Shown here piece by piece: positions 42,801 through 53,735 of a DNA stretch of 64,000 nt; the first letter of the stretch is position 1; the number at the start of each line of letters is the position of its first letter. This DNA is from Azorinus chamasolen. Lineage: Eukaryota; Mollusca; Bivalvia; Cardiida; Solecurtidae. The DNA lies in the NCBI GenBank assembly GCA_963576725.1, contig OY755239.1, positions 62,910,953 to 62,974,952 on the forward strand, given 5' to 3'. Below the pieces are notes generated by a model, which saw nothing but the letters and a program-made list of their open reading frames with translations, searched no databases and had not been told where the DNA came from. Made by a program: the position numbers and the translations under genes.

Positions 42801-45800
42801 CAGTAGAGCTCTAAATAAAGTTGTGAATTTTTATAAATTGTTTAGAACAATCTGAATTGCTGTACATGGGCCATGGATATTCAGCAACGAGTCTTTGGAA
42901 ATGTCAGAAACTGTAGACTACATCTGTATTTCATAATCAAATGGCAGACCTAGATCAGACATATTTACTGTTTGTAAAGGCATGAAAATGTGTTCTATCA
43001 AGGGCAAAGAAACTGCTATTGCTTGAAGAGTACTACTCCTTTTACAAATGAGATGTTGGATACCAGAATGAAATGCTGGGGTATAATGATACAAAAGATA
43101 TTCTCATTATCAGATTACTAAAAAAGCATAAGCTTAGCTGGATATTGTTAATACTAGGGAAATAAATCTAGAAAATATTGATATTTTCAGAAAAAATATA
43201 CTATTCGGGTAAACTATTTAGAAGGACAGGAGATAACTGGGAAAATGCGTGCAATCCTGATAGACTGGCTGTGTCAGGTCCATCACAGGTTCCACCTACT
43301 ACAGGAGACCCTCTACCTCACAGTGGCCATCATAGACAGATACCTGCAGGTATGGACAAATGGACCACATGCCATTTTATTTGACCTTAAGCATACTTTT
43401 GACAAATTCATCTCTCAAGTTTTTAAAGGGGGGAAAATGCAAAATGAAAGCTGGTTGCTCAGCAGGATAAAGGCAAAGTTGTGCCATTAATTTTCAATTT
43501 GACATTTTGATTTAATAACATTGATCAGTATTGCTTCACACACCTGTTCACCATCATAATGGCTACAATCTAGTATGAGGTCATTACTCTGTCCTTCATA
43601 TTTAAAAAATTCAGACCCTTTGACAGTAACAGGCAAGCATATACTTCTGCTTGTGGTGCTTTTTGTACCAATTTAACTATTTGCACATTACTGTTGGAGC
43701 TGTTTGATCAGGGTCTATTGTTAACTATGTATAAACCTGATTGTTCAGTTTCTCTCTGCATGTCCCATTACAAAGACAATCTGGTGATGTAATCGACCTA
43801 TTAGGGATGCCTCTGCAAACAGAAGTAGGAGCCATCAGATCAGGATCTGCTTTTTGCTTTAACCCTTTCCCTGTTCTATATTTAGTCCAAATTTCCATAC
43901 CTACTGAAATACTTGGACAAAACAGTTATAATGAAATATTGAAGGTGGAATATTGTAGCCATTTTAGAAAGTAAAGAAACGGATCTATCAAATTCTATTA
44001 GCAAACAGTAGACCCTGATCAGATCGCTCCTCTAGGAGCCGTCTGATCTGGGTCTACTGTTTGCAAATGCGTGAAAACGCATTTATGAGGGAAAGGTTAA
44101 GGGTTGGATATTATAGATCTGATTTCCTATTTCCATTGGCAATAAATAACTTCTATTATTTTTCCTGATATATACAAGAAGTTGAAGAACTAGTGGGTGA
44201 TAATACTGGTGCTCATATTTTTTAAGATTTGCCAAGCCACGAGGAGCAAGTTGCAGCTTATAGGAGTGACAGCCATGTTATTAGCCTCAAAGTATGAAGA
44301 AATGTATGCCCCTGAAGTGGCAGACTTTGTGTACATAACAGACAATGCTTATACTAAGAAAGAAATCCTAGAAATGGAACAGAAAATTCTACGTGCACTG
44401 GACTTCAGCTTTGGAAGGCCACTTTGTTTGCATTTTCTCAGAAGGAACTCTAAAGCAGGACAGGTAAATCTTTTGGATACTTACTGATTATTTCCTGCAC
44501 CTATCCACTTTATTAGTCTTACTTGCATAAATTTGTATCTCCCAAAAATACAATACTTAATACGAATCAACAATGCGTGCAAACTAAAATGTCTTATTTA
44601 TGCCCCCACCACTAAAAAAGGGGGGGGGGCATATAATGTTACCTTTGTTTGTGTATACATCAGTCCGAAATAATTTTGTCATGCATACATCTAAAGGCAT
44701 CAGTCCCACAGGCATTAAACTGCATGAATGTATTAATGTAATTAATGCTAGAATAAATATTGGAAATGTATTCATCAATATATCAACTTGTTCACCTGGT
44801 ATTTTCACCCTAACACAATGCAGTTCAAATTTTCAGTACAAAATATTTAATTTTATCGACTTTCAAAGATGACACTCGTCACAAAAGTTTCACACTTTGA
44901 TTTGGTGAAAATGGCATTGTGGGAGAATCTGTCAATACAGCATGTCCGATTTCTCAAAACATCATACAGCAATCTAACCAGGATACATATTTAGACTACA
45001 AATTGAAATATTGTTGAAAGTTCAGAACTTTTTTTTAACAAAAAATCATCTTAAATTTGCAATATTCAAGTTAACTGTTCACAATTACTAATGTAGAACA
45101 AATTATGGGCAAATAATTTTGATAGTTGAACTTCCAACAATTGTCCTCGGGTTGATTGAATAGTTCCAGGCTGGAATCTAGACTTATATGAACAATTTCC
45201 ACTTGGAAATGAAGCAATATTCAGTTAATTTTGCATCATATGTTTAGGTGGATGCCAACAAGCACACACTGGCCAAGTACCTGATGGAGCTGACCATAAC
45301 CGAGTATGACATGGTGCACTACTCCCCATCCCAAATAGCTGCTGCTGCCCTCAGCCTCTCAATGAAACTTCTTGATGGAAGTAAATGGGTAAGCACTATC
45401 ATCTTTATTTTGATAACTCAGTCTTATATAAGCTTTTACTACATGGTCTACCTTTGAATATTCATGAAGTAGTGGCCTGATATCTACCTGTATCTGAACT
45501 TGTGTTAATTTAGTATTTGTGCATTCTTTCCACATTTTAACCCTTTCCCTCATAAATGCTTTTGCAGAGTAGACCCAGAACAGACGGTCCCTGTAGGTGC
45601 TGTTTGATTTGGGTCTGCCATTTGGTGATGTAATATAGATCTGATCCTGCAGCCAAAAATTTCCATGGAAGTTTTGCATTATAAGAATTAATGAAAGTTA
45701 ACCTTTTCCCCCATGTAAATGCTTTTTCACAGCTTATCAGATTAAACCAGATTTGCTTGGACTTGATATAGATTTGATGATTCAGTTTTTGTCAAAGCAA

Positions 45801-47586
45801 AATTCTTAGGGACTGACCGAAAGTGGTCTTGATATCGGGGTTTTTACTTGCCAAAATCATGCAGGCATTCTCATACAATGAAATGGTTTTTGTAAAATCA
45901 ACCTAAAGAAATCGTTTACTCCGTATATATATTTATGAATTCTGATAACAAAAGGTAAAGTCCAAGACACTGGAAGTGATATCATTAGCGAGGATATCAA
46001 CTATGAATATTTTCTAAATCGAAAATCTTTGTAAATATTTGAAAGGTATAAAAACTTGTTCTCATGATCGATGCTTGATAAGATGTTTATAATCATCTTC
46101 TGCTTAAATATATGGTCATCAGCAAGATTGACCCATTCATATTCTGCTTGTTTGTGATCATAGAAAAAAAGTACATGTAGCTTGGTACAGGATACAAAAT
46201 GATTTGGACCTGGATAGAGGAGACTGATTGGATAAAATGTATTATACCTTTATTTTACAGACGGAGACACTGACACACTACAGCTCTTACGCAGAGAAGG
46301 AGTTAGTACCAATAATGTGTAAACTGGCCAGTCTAGTCATGAAGGCCGAAACCAGCAAATTCACAGTAAGTTTAAATATTCCCTCTGGGATATGAGTATA
46401 AAAGCTATGTGTATGTAGTCCTAGATCAGCCACCATACAATAAGGGTTTATCAGCTATTATACTACTGCTAGCAGTGTTAATCCTGTTCAGCTGATCTGG
46501 ATCTAAACTGTTTGCAGATCATGTAATGTATGGGAGCTTTTTTCCATACCATATGATTTGGAAGGTATTTTTAATACTATAAAAACATCCAAAAATAATT
46601 ACAACAATTACATTTATAAATCAGTATATCTCAAGAGAAGCAGTTGAATAAGTGCAGAAGACGACCACCTTTTCTGTTTGATATAGAAGACCAAGTATTA
46701 ATTGGCAATGTATTGGTAGTTATTCATGTTTCATTAACTGTTTGATAAAGGCCAACATCTGTTTATTTAGTTAAAAATTACTGTACTAAATCAGTGAAAC
46801 AAAATACTTTACACACCTCATTGTCAACTAGAATTTAATTGCCCAAATTTCAGTACCTACTGAAAATTCATGGACAAATAGTTCTGACATATGGAACATT
46901 GTAGTCCTTTTAGAAAATAAAGAAATAGATCATTCCAACTCCACTAGCAAACAGAACAGACCCTGATCAGACAGTTCCTATAGGAGCCGTCTGATCTGGT
47001 TATACTGTTTGCAACTGCATGAAAAACAGGTTTATATAAAGGGTAAAAGGGTTAATATCTTCAGGACATCCATGACCACTTTAATTTGTATACTTTACAG
47101 CTTGCCATGTCAATCATCACAAACTTGTTATAAATTCAGTCACCAAAACTTATTTGTAGGGATAGTTGTTTCTAAAATGACCATGTACATTTGACTAAAT
47201 AAGCTACCATTATAAAATAGGGTGCCATCATAGTTAACACTATTGGAAATGTGGTGTTTCAGTGATTATTCCTTAGCCTGCTATGAAAATGAACTCTGAA
47301 CTGTCAGTTTTTGCAAGCTTCCAATTCATTCAGGCTTTTGCGAGACTATTGACAGTGTCAAACAGCTTGGATACTTGGCGTCTCATCTGGATCCAAGCTA
47401 TTTGCAAATGCCAGTGTGGTCGCGTTTAGCAGACGAAGGGTAAAGACATTCTTTTGATAATGCATATTTTTCTTTCAGGCTGTGCGGACCAAATACTCTA
47501 GCTCAAAGTTGATGAAAATCAGCACCATTCCAGAATTAAAATCTCAACTGATAAAAGACTTTGCAGAGGCCAGCTCAAACTCTTAA
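39787..47586 (+). CDS. CCNB: G2/mitotic-specific cyclin B (8 exons, complete)
   Basis: Regulatory subunit of the CDK1 kinase (M-phase promoting factor) that drives entry into mitosis and meiosis and is destroyed by the APC/C at anaphase. Exons 39787-39813, 40640-40948, 41655-41900, 43191-43349, 44227-44463, 45248-45388, 46261-46365 and 47479-47586 join to 1332 nt, 443 residues plus TAA. All junctions are GT..AG and phase 0. Destruction box RNTLGDIGN at residues 47-55; cyclin fold 1 starts near 175, with MRAILIDWL at 213-221 and KYEEMYAPE near 269-277; cyclin fold 2 begins near 328 ([20 protein letters not shown]). MRAIL rather than the cyclin A MRSIL form and the D-box form point to B1/B2-type, not A or B3. 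Length fits the family (about 400-430). The start is the only ATG in exon 1; M20 is an alternative. The gene appears intact. Confidence 0.97.
40640..40948 (+). CDS. CCNB: cyclin B exon 2 (residues 10-112; destruction box)
   Basis: Acceptor cattttcag before GCC; donor CAG|gtacat. Carries the APC/C degron RNTLGDIGN and a lysine-rich, disordered stretch. 103 codons, phase 0 at both ends. Confidence 0.95.
41655..41900 (+). CDS. CCNB: cyclin B exon 3 (residues 113-194)
   Basis: Acceptor ttctgtctag; donor GAG|gtgaga. First half is a proline/alanine-rich linker; second half holds [20 protein letters not shown], the helix leading into the first cyclin fold. 82 codons. Confidence 0.95.
42130..42379 (-). 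mobile_element. TTAA-C MITE in cyclin B intron 3
   Basis: Complete 250-bp copy, ends TTAACCCTTCGCTTGCTGAA and GCAAGCGAAGGGTTAA, tip CAGCTCCTGCAGGAGCTG. Opposite in orientation to 2645-2894. Confidence 0.85.
42700..43015. mobile_element. TTAA-E and A2 fragments in cyclin B intron 3
   Basis: TTGGACGCAGTG..CATCTCATCTGGATCCAAACTG (E type) followed by ATATTCAGCAACGAG..ATGGCAGACCTAGATCAGAC (A2 type). Ends lost. Confidence 0.5.
43191..43349 (+). CDS. CCNB: cyclin B exon 4 (residues 195-247; MRAIL patch)
   Basis: Acceptor atattttcag; donor CAG|gtatgg. Encodes [20 protein letters not shown] and then a [14 protein letters not shown] helix. The MRAIL motif forms the hydrophobic patch that docks RxL substrates. 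53 codons. Confidence 0.97.
43859..44100 (-). mobile_element. TTAA-A1 MITE in cyclin B intron 4
   Basis: TTAACCCTTTCCCTGTTCTA ... TATGAGGGAAAGGTTAA, tip CGCTCCTCTAGGAGCC. Ends 126 bp before exon 5. Confidence 0.85.
44227..44463 (+). CDS. CCNB: cyclin B exon 5 (residues 248-326; CDK-contact helix)
   Basis: Acceptor attttttaag; donor CAG|gtaaat. Encodes [20 protein letters not shown], the lysine/glutamate CDK-contact region, then the [20 protein letters not shown] helix and LHFLRR linker to fold 2. 79 codons. Confidence 0.97.
44607..44638 (+). repeat. isolated HINE-type end hairpin in cyclin B intron 5
   Basis: TATGCCCCC followed by a short loop and a ten-G run, GGGCATA, the same end hairpin seen on the HINE/pearl elements, here without a tandem core. 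Probably a remnant. Confidence 0.5.
45248..45388 (+). CDS. CCNB: cyclin B exon 6 (residues 327-373; C-terminal fold)
   Basis: Acceptor atgtttag before GTG; donor TGG|gtaagc. Encodes [20 protein letters not shown] and [16 protein letters not shown]. 47 codons. Confidence 0.96.
45538..45701 (+). mobile_element. TTAA-A MITE, deleted form, cyclin B intron 6
   Basis: TTAACCCTTTCCCTCATAAA ... AATTAATGAAAGTTAA, core GTAGACCCAGAACAGACGGTCCCTGTAGG imperfect. Confidence 0.65.
46261..46365 (+). CDS. CCNB: cyclin B exon 7 (residues 374-408)
   Basis: Acceptor tattttacag; donor ACA|gtaagt. Encodes [20 protein letters not shown] and following helix. 35 codons, phase 0. Confidence 0.95.
46825..47055 (-). 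mobile_element. TTAA-A1 MITE, cyclin B intron 7
   Basis: TTTCAGTACCTACTGAAAAT ... GGGTAAAAGGGTTAA, tip GTTCCTATAGGAGCC. A TTAA-E fragment follows at 47320-47445. Confidence 0.7.
47479..47586 (+). CDS. CCNB: cyclin B exon 8 (residues 409-443 and stop)
   Basis: Acceptor ttctttcag; ends TCA AAC TCT TAA. Encodes [20 protein letters not shown], the conserved VRTKY..SKL..IS block at B cyclin C-termini. Confidence 0.96.
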   Translation, partial: AVRTKYSSSKLMKISTIPELKSQLIKDFAEASSNS

Positions 47587-48949
47587 TGTTTTGACTTTAA
47601 AGCTAGTCCCAAAACAAGCTACACTGGTGATATTTGTGTGAGCCTGTGATTTGAATGGTCGAGGAATGTGTGACGTTTACCCATCGTGGCTTTCATCTCA
47701 TCACTTATTTATTTCCACCCGTCATCTGTTGTTTGTTCATCTGTGATCATGTTCCCGTTATCGGTGTGTATTTGCCCGGCATAGATGGCAGAAACCCGTT
47801 GAAAGCATCAGAAGAAATGTTGAGTTGTGCAGCTCTCCAACTCATGACGGACAAGCGCACTGTACAAGACAAAAAAAAAATGGAAAAAAACTATGAAATT
47901 TTTAAAGTCAGCATTTTAAAGAGATCAAAATAGACTATGATTATTAATACTGAAATGCTCTTTTATTTTTATCAGACTTGCCCAATGAATGATCTCCTTT
48001 ACAAATGCTGGTTTTATATGTTAAACAAGAAGGCATTCAAATATAGAACTTTTTTTTCATTCTCAGCAGAATATCATAGTGCTAGTGGTATGGCATTTAG
48101 ACTCGTAGTGCTTGGCTGCATTTAACTCATGACCAAAGTTTTCAGTAAACTTCAGTAATAGTTGGGGTTAGGTTCTACTCTCTTCTCATCCAAGTTTGAG
48201 TGCCTTCTGTTTAACATGTGAACATGTTCCTAAGTTAGAATTACCACTATCATGGCTTCCAGGAAATCATTTCATTGGTTGAATTCTAACATCTTGGGAA
48301 CAGTTTTGTGTGAAATTTGACTTGCAGCACGAGGAAAATTACCACTTGTCCATTAATGTTGAGTTGCTAATTGAATCTCAAAAACATTTTAAGATCTAAT
48401 ACGTTTATCGATAAAGTTCTGTCTCATTTCAAATCTCAACATTGTGTGGTATTTTTCCTATCTGTGTTTCATAGTCGGCTTGAAAACTAATCATGTGTCG
48501 TATAATTTGCTTGTGTGTGCTCGCCCTGACCTCCTGGCCCTACAGGTGGCAACAATTAGAAATTTTGAATGATCAAATCCCAGTGTAACAAGAACTAGAT
48601 TGGGATTCTTTTATTTTTGGACAGAGAACTAGATGAGATTAGTCGCCTCTTACAGGAGTCCCGATTAGTCGGCTCGCATGAGCTGTCTAGTCAGGGTCTG
48701 CCGTTTGCTGATAAGAAAAAACTGGCAAATTATTAGAATTCAGTACCTTTCATTCCTTTAGGTTTAATCATTTATCTTAATATATTTACTTAATTTATTT
48801 TTTTTCTTCTTAACTGATTTTTTACTGGCATTTTGAACGAATATTTTATAATTGCTGAACTAGAAATAGAGGTTTCATAAGCAAACCCTGATCAATTACT
48901 GCATAGGCTGTCAGATCTGGGTCTACTGTTTGCAAAAGTTTCTATAAGC

Positions 48950-49135
48950 TTAACCTTTCAATGCTAAATTTTCAAATGGACAGTTCCAAATTCAAAAAGG
49001 TCAATACTATGAATATTTAGGGTATTTTAAAAGAACCGTAATATTATGGTGCAGACCCTTATGATGGGGCTCTTGAAGGAGCCCTCTAATCTTGGTCTAC
49101 ACTGTAATGACTCATGTTAAGCACTGAAAGGGTTT
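48950..49135 (-). mobile_element. TTAA-D MITE in the presumed cyclin B 3' UTR
   Basis: TTAACCTTTCAATGCTAAAT ... GCACTGAAAGGGTTTA, tip GGCTCTTGAAGGAGCC. A2-like fragments precede it (48640-48720, 48880-48949). Confidence 0.65.
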
Positions 49136-49309
49136 ACCTTTTTTTTTGAGTAAATGAATTTATTTTTATAAAAACATATTCAGAAGTGGAGAAGCTGTCG
49201 CCTGTATGGGACATGGTAGATGTCAGTGACAGGGTGCACACTGTAGGGTAGTCCAGCTTTGTAGCATTTAGATTTTACAAACAGTATTTTAGATATGTTG
49301 TATTATAGT

Positions 49310-49334
49310 TGTACATATATTTTTACACAATAAA
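49310..49334 (+). terminator. likely cyclin B poly(A) signal with Pumilio-type element
   Basis: AATAAA at 49329-49334 is the first canonical signal I found after the stop codon. TGTACATA at 49310-49317 matches the Pumilio site UGUANAUA. The implied 3' UTR is about 1.77 kb and would include TTAA MITE fragments. CPE-like TTTTAT/TTTTTAT occur at 47961, 47966, 48609 and 49163. Earlier non-canonical cleavage is possible. Confidence 0.45.
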
Positions 49335-49482
49335 ATTTATAATAATACCAGTGTTATCATTATTCCTGTGTAACTTATTGATGTACCAAGGTATTGACGT
49401 TGCCTTGGTCTAAACATTGTTTGCTAAGAATCAACCGTCTGAACTCTTGCATGTTGAATGCGAATAATGACAATATTTTATA

Positions 49483-49683
49483 CAGTAAAACCCCTCTAAA
49501 CCGGAATTCAGAGAAGAATTTAGATACTCTTCGGAAGGTGGCTGCTTAATGCAGGTTGAAAGTCATGCAGAAAGCTCCTAGAGGAGCTTTCTGCATGACT
49601 TTCATCCTACAATAAGCTGCCATCTGCCTCCCTGATTGATACCTATACTCAATTAAACGTCCAATTTAGAGGGGTTTTACTTG
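49483..49683. mobile_element. TA-1 MITE
   Basis: CAGTAAAACCCCTCTAAACC ... TTTAGAGGGGTTTTACTTG, TA flanks, tip AAAGCTCCTAGAGGAGCTTT. A2 fragments fill 49690-49940. Confidence 0.8.
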
Positions 49684-50344
49684 TAATGGCGTGTGAAGAC
49701 TAATCAGATCTGTATTCACTATAAGCAAACGGATCTGTATCCGCGGTTTGCTTTTTATAATTCAGAAAAGGGACATTTACTTTTGCCACATTCAGATTGA
49801 ACCCTTTTCCTCAGAAATGCATTTGCAAACAGAAGACCCAGATCAGACCGGCATCAATCTACATATGTACATATGGCATAAAAATCCAGCTGATAAATAT
49901 TCAGTGTCGTTATTTCTTACATGAATATTTATCCGGGAAAGTTAATACCAGTAACAAGTAGGATTAGTCGGCCAGCGACTGAATAATGTCCTACCGATTT
50001 CAAGCATTGGTATCGGGGGGTTAACGTCGGACCAAAATAAACTACAAATTGTCTAAGTAGGGGTTTACAAAAAATTAAGGAATGTCTAATTGAGTTGAAA
50101 AGAGAATGCTGTTATGTATTCACAGTAAAGTCCTGAATTATTGGTAAATAATTAAAATACTCGCACGATTTGTAATCAATGTTCGCCTCAAAACGCCGAC
50201 GCATGCTAAGTAATTTTGTTGTCTGCTTCAATTTCTCATGAAAAAAAAAGTCATGCGGCTTTTCATCTTGATCCAAACCTGCGTTTGAGTTCGACGTTTG
50301 CGCTAACGTGCAGAGGTACCTGTGTTTGCTAAGAACGTTAAAAC

Positions 50345-50524
50345 TTAACTCATTCTCTCTAGACAATTTTTAGACCCAGCCTCGATAAATCTACCGAAAA
50401 GGAACATTTACTAGAGAAAAGGAAAATATTAGAATTGTATAGTTTAGAAACCTATAGAGCATTTGCAAAAAAAAATGACATCTACAGAGGCGTCAAACTG
50501 CGTCAGTAGGAGGGAATGAGTTAA
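50345..50524 (+). mobile_element. TTAA-B MITE, core deleted
   Basis: TTAACTCATTCTCTCTAGAC ... GGAGGGAATGAGTTAA; right palindrome arm lost. Confidence 0.75.
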
Positions 50525-50589
50525 AAGGCATCTACATCGGGTAACACATTACCCGTTTGAATGCTGAATATTCATAATGAAATGGTCCA

Positions 50590-50813
50590 TTAACTCATTC
50601 CCTCCTAGGCTATTTTTAGAACAAACCTCTGAATAAATCTACAGAAAAGGAGCATAAACAACAGAAAATGATACTTTTAGAATAGTGTAGTTTCGAAACC
50701 ATTGTGATAAATAGAGCATTTGCTCCTATGGAGCAAATGCTCTATTTATCACAATGGTTTCAACTGACTTCTACAGAGGCGCACACATGCGTCACTAGGA
50801 GGGAATATGTTAA
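50590..50813 (+). mobile_element. TTAA-B MITE
   Basis: TTAACTCATTCCCTCCTAGG ... GGAGGGAATATGTTAA; tip TTTGCTCCTATGGAGCAAA. Confidence 0.85.
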
Positions 50814-50931
50814 CTATAGTTAATTTAGTGTGAAATGCATGCGAACGAGACCTGATCTGGATCTGCACTACAAATGCCAATACACTCGCTTCCCACATTC
50901 AAAGATTAACCATTTCGCCGTTTCATATTTT

Positions 50932-51150
50932 TAAAGTTTCTTTACCTCGTGAATATTCATGCGTGGAATCAAATGGAATATGAAAAAGGGCCCTTTTTCA
51001 CTCTTGTGGAAACTGCATACATAATCAGGTCTATAAATTTCCATATAAGCAAACAGAGTAGACCCTTATCAGACGGCTCCTATAGGAGCCGTCTGATCTG
51101 GGTCTACTCTTTGCAAATATGTGAAAAGGCGTTTATAAAGGAAAGGGTAA
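50932..51150 (-). mobile_element. TTAA-A MITE
   Basis: Degraded left, core GTAGACCCTTATCAGACGGC..CTCCTATAGGAG, ends AAGGAAAGGGTAAAG. A related element with weak ends continues to the TTAA at 51336. Confidence 0.65.
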
Positions 51151-51335
51151 AGTGGGTATTGCCTTTGTTAACGTATAATGGCACAATAACAAGGGGATAT
51201 TTGGCCTTGGCAAAAAATCGTAAAACTAGATATATTATTAGTTCATAAACGCCAGACCCTGATCATACGGCTCCTACAGGAATGGTCTGATCTGAGTCTA
51301 TTCTGTTTGCAAAGACGTCTGTAACAGGTGAAGGG

Positions 51336-51640
51336 TTAATCCTGTCCTTGTTTAATAATATTCACGTTAGGAATAATGACATTATGAATATTTATTAGCT
51401 GAACTTTTATGATGACATATCGAGGGCTTGGTGCAAAACTATTCTAACTCCTTCACAAAGTGAAGGAGTTAGAATAGTTTTGCACCAATCCCTCGATTTA
51501 TGTACACAGGATATTTTGGCTCAGACGGAAATTGTGGAATCGGATCTACATTTTACCATAAGCAATATAGGAGCCGTCTGATCTGGGTCTACTCTGTTCG
51601 CAAATTTGTGAAAAGGCGTTGATATGAAGGAAAGAGTTAA
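51336..51640 (-). mobile_element. TTAA-A2 MITE hosting hairpin copy 2
   Basis: TTAATCCTGTCCTTGTTTAA ... TATGAAGGAAAGAGTTAA; left palindrome arm deleted (AATATAGGAGCCGTCTG). Confidence 0.75.
51421..51495. mobile_element. 75-bp pure-hairpin element (copy 2)
   Basis: Same element in the other orientation (centre CACAAAGTG), one arm mismatch (CCAATCCCTCG). Sits in a TTAA-A2 MITE, flanked by ATAT/ATTT, an imperfect 4-bp duplication. Confidence 0.85.
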
Positions 51641-51723
51641 TGACGAATGTGTAATTACATTTCTCAAACTCGGCGTCTCATCAGGATCCAAACTGTTTGA
51701 CACACTACAATTAACACTATTTT

Positions 51724-51939
51724 TCAACTCATTCTCTCCAAGGCTATTTTTAGACCCAACCTTTTTGAATTAATCTACCGAAAAGGAGCATTAACTCGAG
51801 AAAAGGACACTTAGAATTTTGTTGTTTGAAACCATTGTGATAAATAGAGCATTTGCCCCTATAGGAGAAAATCCTCTATTTATCACAATGTGAATTTTAT
51901 AGAGGCGCAAAAATGCGTCACTATGGGATAATGTGTTAA
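51724..51939 (+). mobile_element. TTAA-B MITE
   Basis: CAACTCATTCTCTCCAAGGC ... TGGGATAATGTGTTAA; tip CCCCTATAGGAGAAAAT. A TTAA-E fragment (51655-51723) abuts it. Confidence 0.75.
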
Positions 51940-52017
51940 AAGAAATGGATGGGAAGATATAGAAGCAGACGACATTTGCTCAAAGTGCAGAAGGCTAACC
52001 AGGTAAGAGGTTAAAGG

Positions 52018-52246
52018 TTAAGCTATATTTAAAATAGCACAGTGAACAATGACGGGTCTATGATATCACATGCAAACAGTTTGGATCCAGATGAGACGCC
52101 GAGTAACTCGGCGTCTCATCAGGATCAAAACTGTTTGTTACTGTTACTATGTTTTTGAAACAAAAATGAAGAAAATAAAAAAAAATGAAAATTTATAGCT
52201 GACGACAAAGTTAGCAGACGACAGAGTTTGGCAGCAAAAGGGTTAA
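52018..52246 (+). mobile_element. TTAA-E MITE, most complete copy
   Basis: TTAAGCTATATTTAAAATAG ... GCAGCAAAAGGGTTAA, palindrome CCAGATGAGACGCCGAG-TAA-CTCGGCGTCTCATCAGG. Lacks the GCTCC tip of the other families. Confidence 0.7.
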
Positions 52247-52277
52247 AACAGCTTAATGAACAATGGCGAGTTATCAT

Positions 52278-52490
52278 TTACCCTTTACTTCATACTGGCA
52301 CCCTTTGACGCAATTGCAAACCGAGTAGACCCAGATTAGACGAAACTCCTGTTCTGCTTATGGAATTATTGAGATCTGATTCTGCATGTTCTTCCGTGAC
52401 AAAACTCCTTATAGTATCCATGTGCCATTATAAACATTTAGCTAATAAATATTTACGATGTCATTTATTTAGGTATTGTCCTAATAAAAG
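52278..52490 (+). mobile_element. TTAA-A2 MITE, degraded
   Basis: TTTACCCTTTACTTCATACT..GTAGACCCAGATTAGACG, tip deleted, A2-type right body. Confidence 0.55.
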
Positions 52491-52670
52491 GTAAAAACCA
52501 CAATAAAGTCGACTAATATGTAAACAATGCTTCTGTGGAAACCCACGCGCAATAATTTGTGTCAGCAGTAATCGTTACAAATTGGATAGACGTGGAAATT
52601 AGGAAGGAACGAGTTTAAACAAGACGAAACATTTCATTCTTGAACAAAACAAATTATTGCTGATGGAATA

Positions 52671-52874
52671 CAGTAAAACCTCTCTATAACGGCCACTAAA
52701 TTGTGTTAATTAGTTGGTATCTATTGCAGGTGGCTGCTTAAAGCAAGGTGAAAGTAAAACAGAACGCTCCTATAGGAGCGTTCTGTTTTACTTTCACCTT
52801 ACTTTAAGCAGCCACCTGCCTTTAATACAAAATACTTGATGTAATTTGGTGGCCGTTATAGACAGGTTTTACTG
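52671..52874. mobile_element. TA-2 MITE (204 bp)
   Basis: CAGTAAAACCTCTCTATAAC ... GTTATAGACAGGTTTTACTG, TA at 52669 and 52875; perfect tip AACGCTCCTATAGGAGCGTT. Confidence 0.9.
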
Positions 52875-53321
52875 TACATACATACATGTATATTTTATAA
52901 ATACCCCATTACTCTAAGACTTAGTCACCTATATCCACCGGTATGTAAATCTGCGTAATTCAGTTTCACGCCATTTCGAAAACCATAATTGTGCTGGCAT
53001 AATAGTGGTCAATAGTATATAGACTGGTCAAAATGCTCTGATCTGGGTCTGCTTTATTTTACCTAAGATTTCTGTAAGAACGATTAGGATAAATATAAAT
53101 TACATGCACCTTAAAGTTGTATTTAAAAATCGCAACACTTGTAAGTAAGGTGATTTTTGACAAACGTCTCTTCAAGAGAATAAAGTTGGATTGTCGGGTG
53201 TTATTCTTTTCGAAAAGAAACAATCCAGGTATACACTAATTGAACATGCCTGTAATTTGACAGCAACTACAGCAATTTATACACTACATGTATTGTTATG
53301 AAAGATACACATTCAAATTAA

Positions 53322-53519
53322 CACCTTTCTTCATGAACACGCATCGCAAACAGGGTAGACCCAGATCAGACGGCTTATACAGGATCGGCTCTATTTGTTT
53401 ATGAAATAATGCAGATATGATTCTACAATTTCTGTGTTCATGTGCCAGTCTAAAAAATATTTTTTGATATTCATGGGGCCATTATTTCTTACCTAAATGC
53501 TCATGGAGTAACGGGTTAA
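53322..53519 (+). mobile_element. TTAA-A2 MITE, core deleted
   Basis: Ends TCATGGAGTAACGGGTTAA, sharing its TTAA (53516) with the B copy. Confidence 0.65.
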
Positions 53520-53735
53520 CCCATTTCCTCATATTGACGCCTTTGCAAAAATCACTTTTTGAAACCATTGTGATAAATAGAGCATTTGCTCCAAAGGAGC
53601 AAATGCTCTATTTATCACAATGGTTTCAGAACTATACAATTATAAAATGTTCCCTTTTCTCTAGTTAATGCTCCTTTTCGGTAGGTTTATTCAAAGAGGT
53701 TAGGTCTAAAAATAGCCTAAGAGGTAATGGGTTAA
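53516..53735 (-). mobile_element. TTAA-B MITE
   Basis: TTAACCCATTTCCTCATATT ... GAGGTAATGGGTTAA; tip TTTGCTCCAAAGGAGCAAA. Confidence 0.85.

Noticed and set aside
47655..47933. 92-codon + frame after cyclin B
   Set aside because: Lies in the presumed cyclin B 3' UTR and has no recognisable domain.
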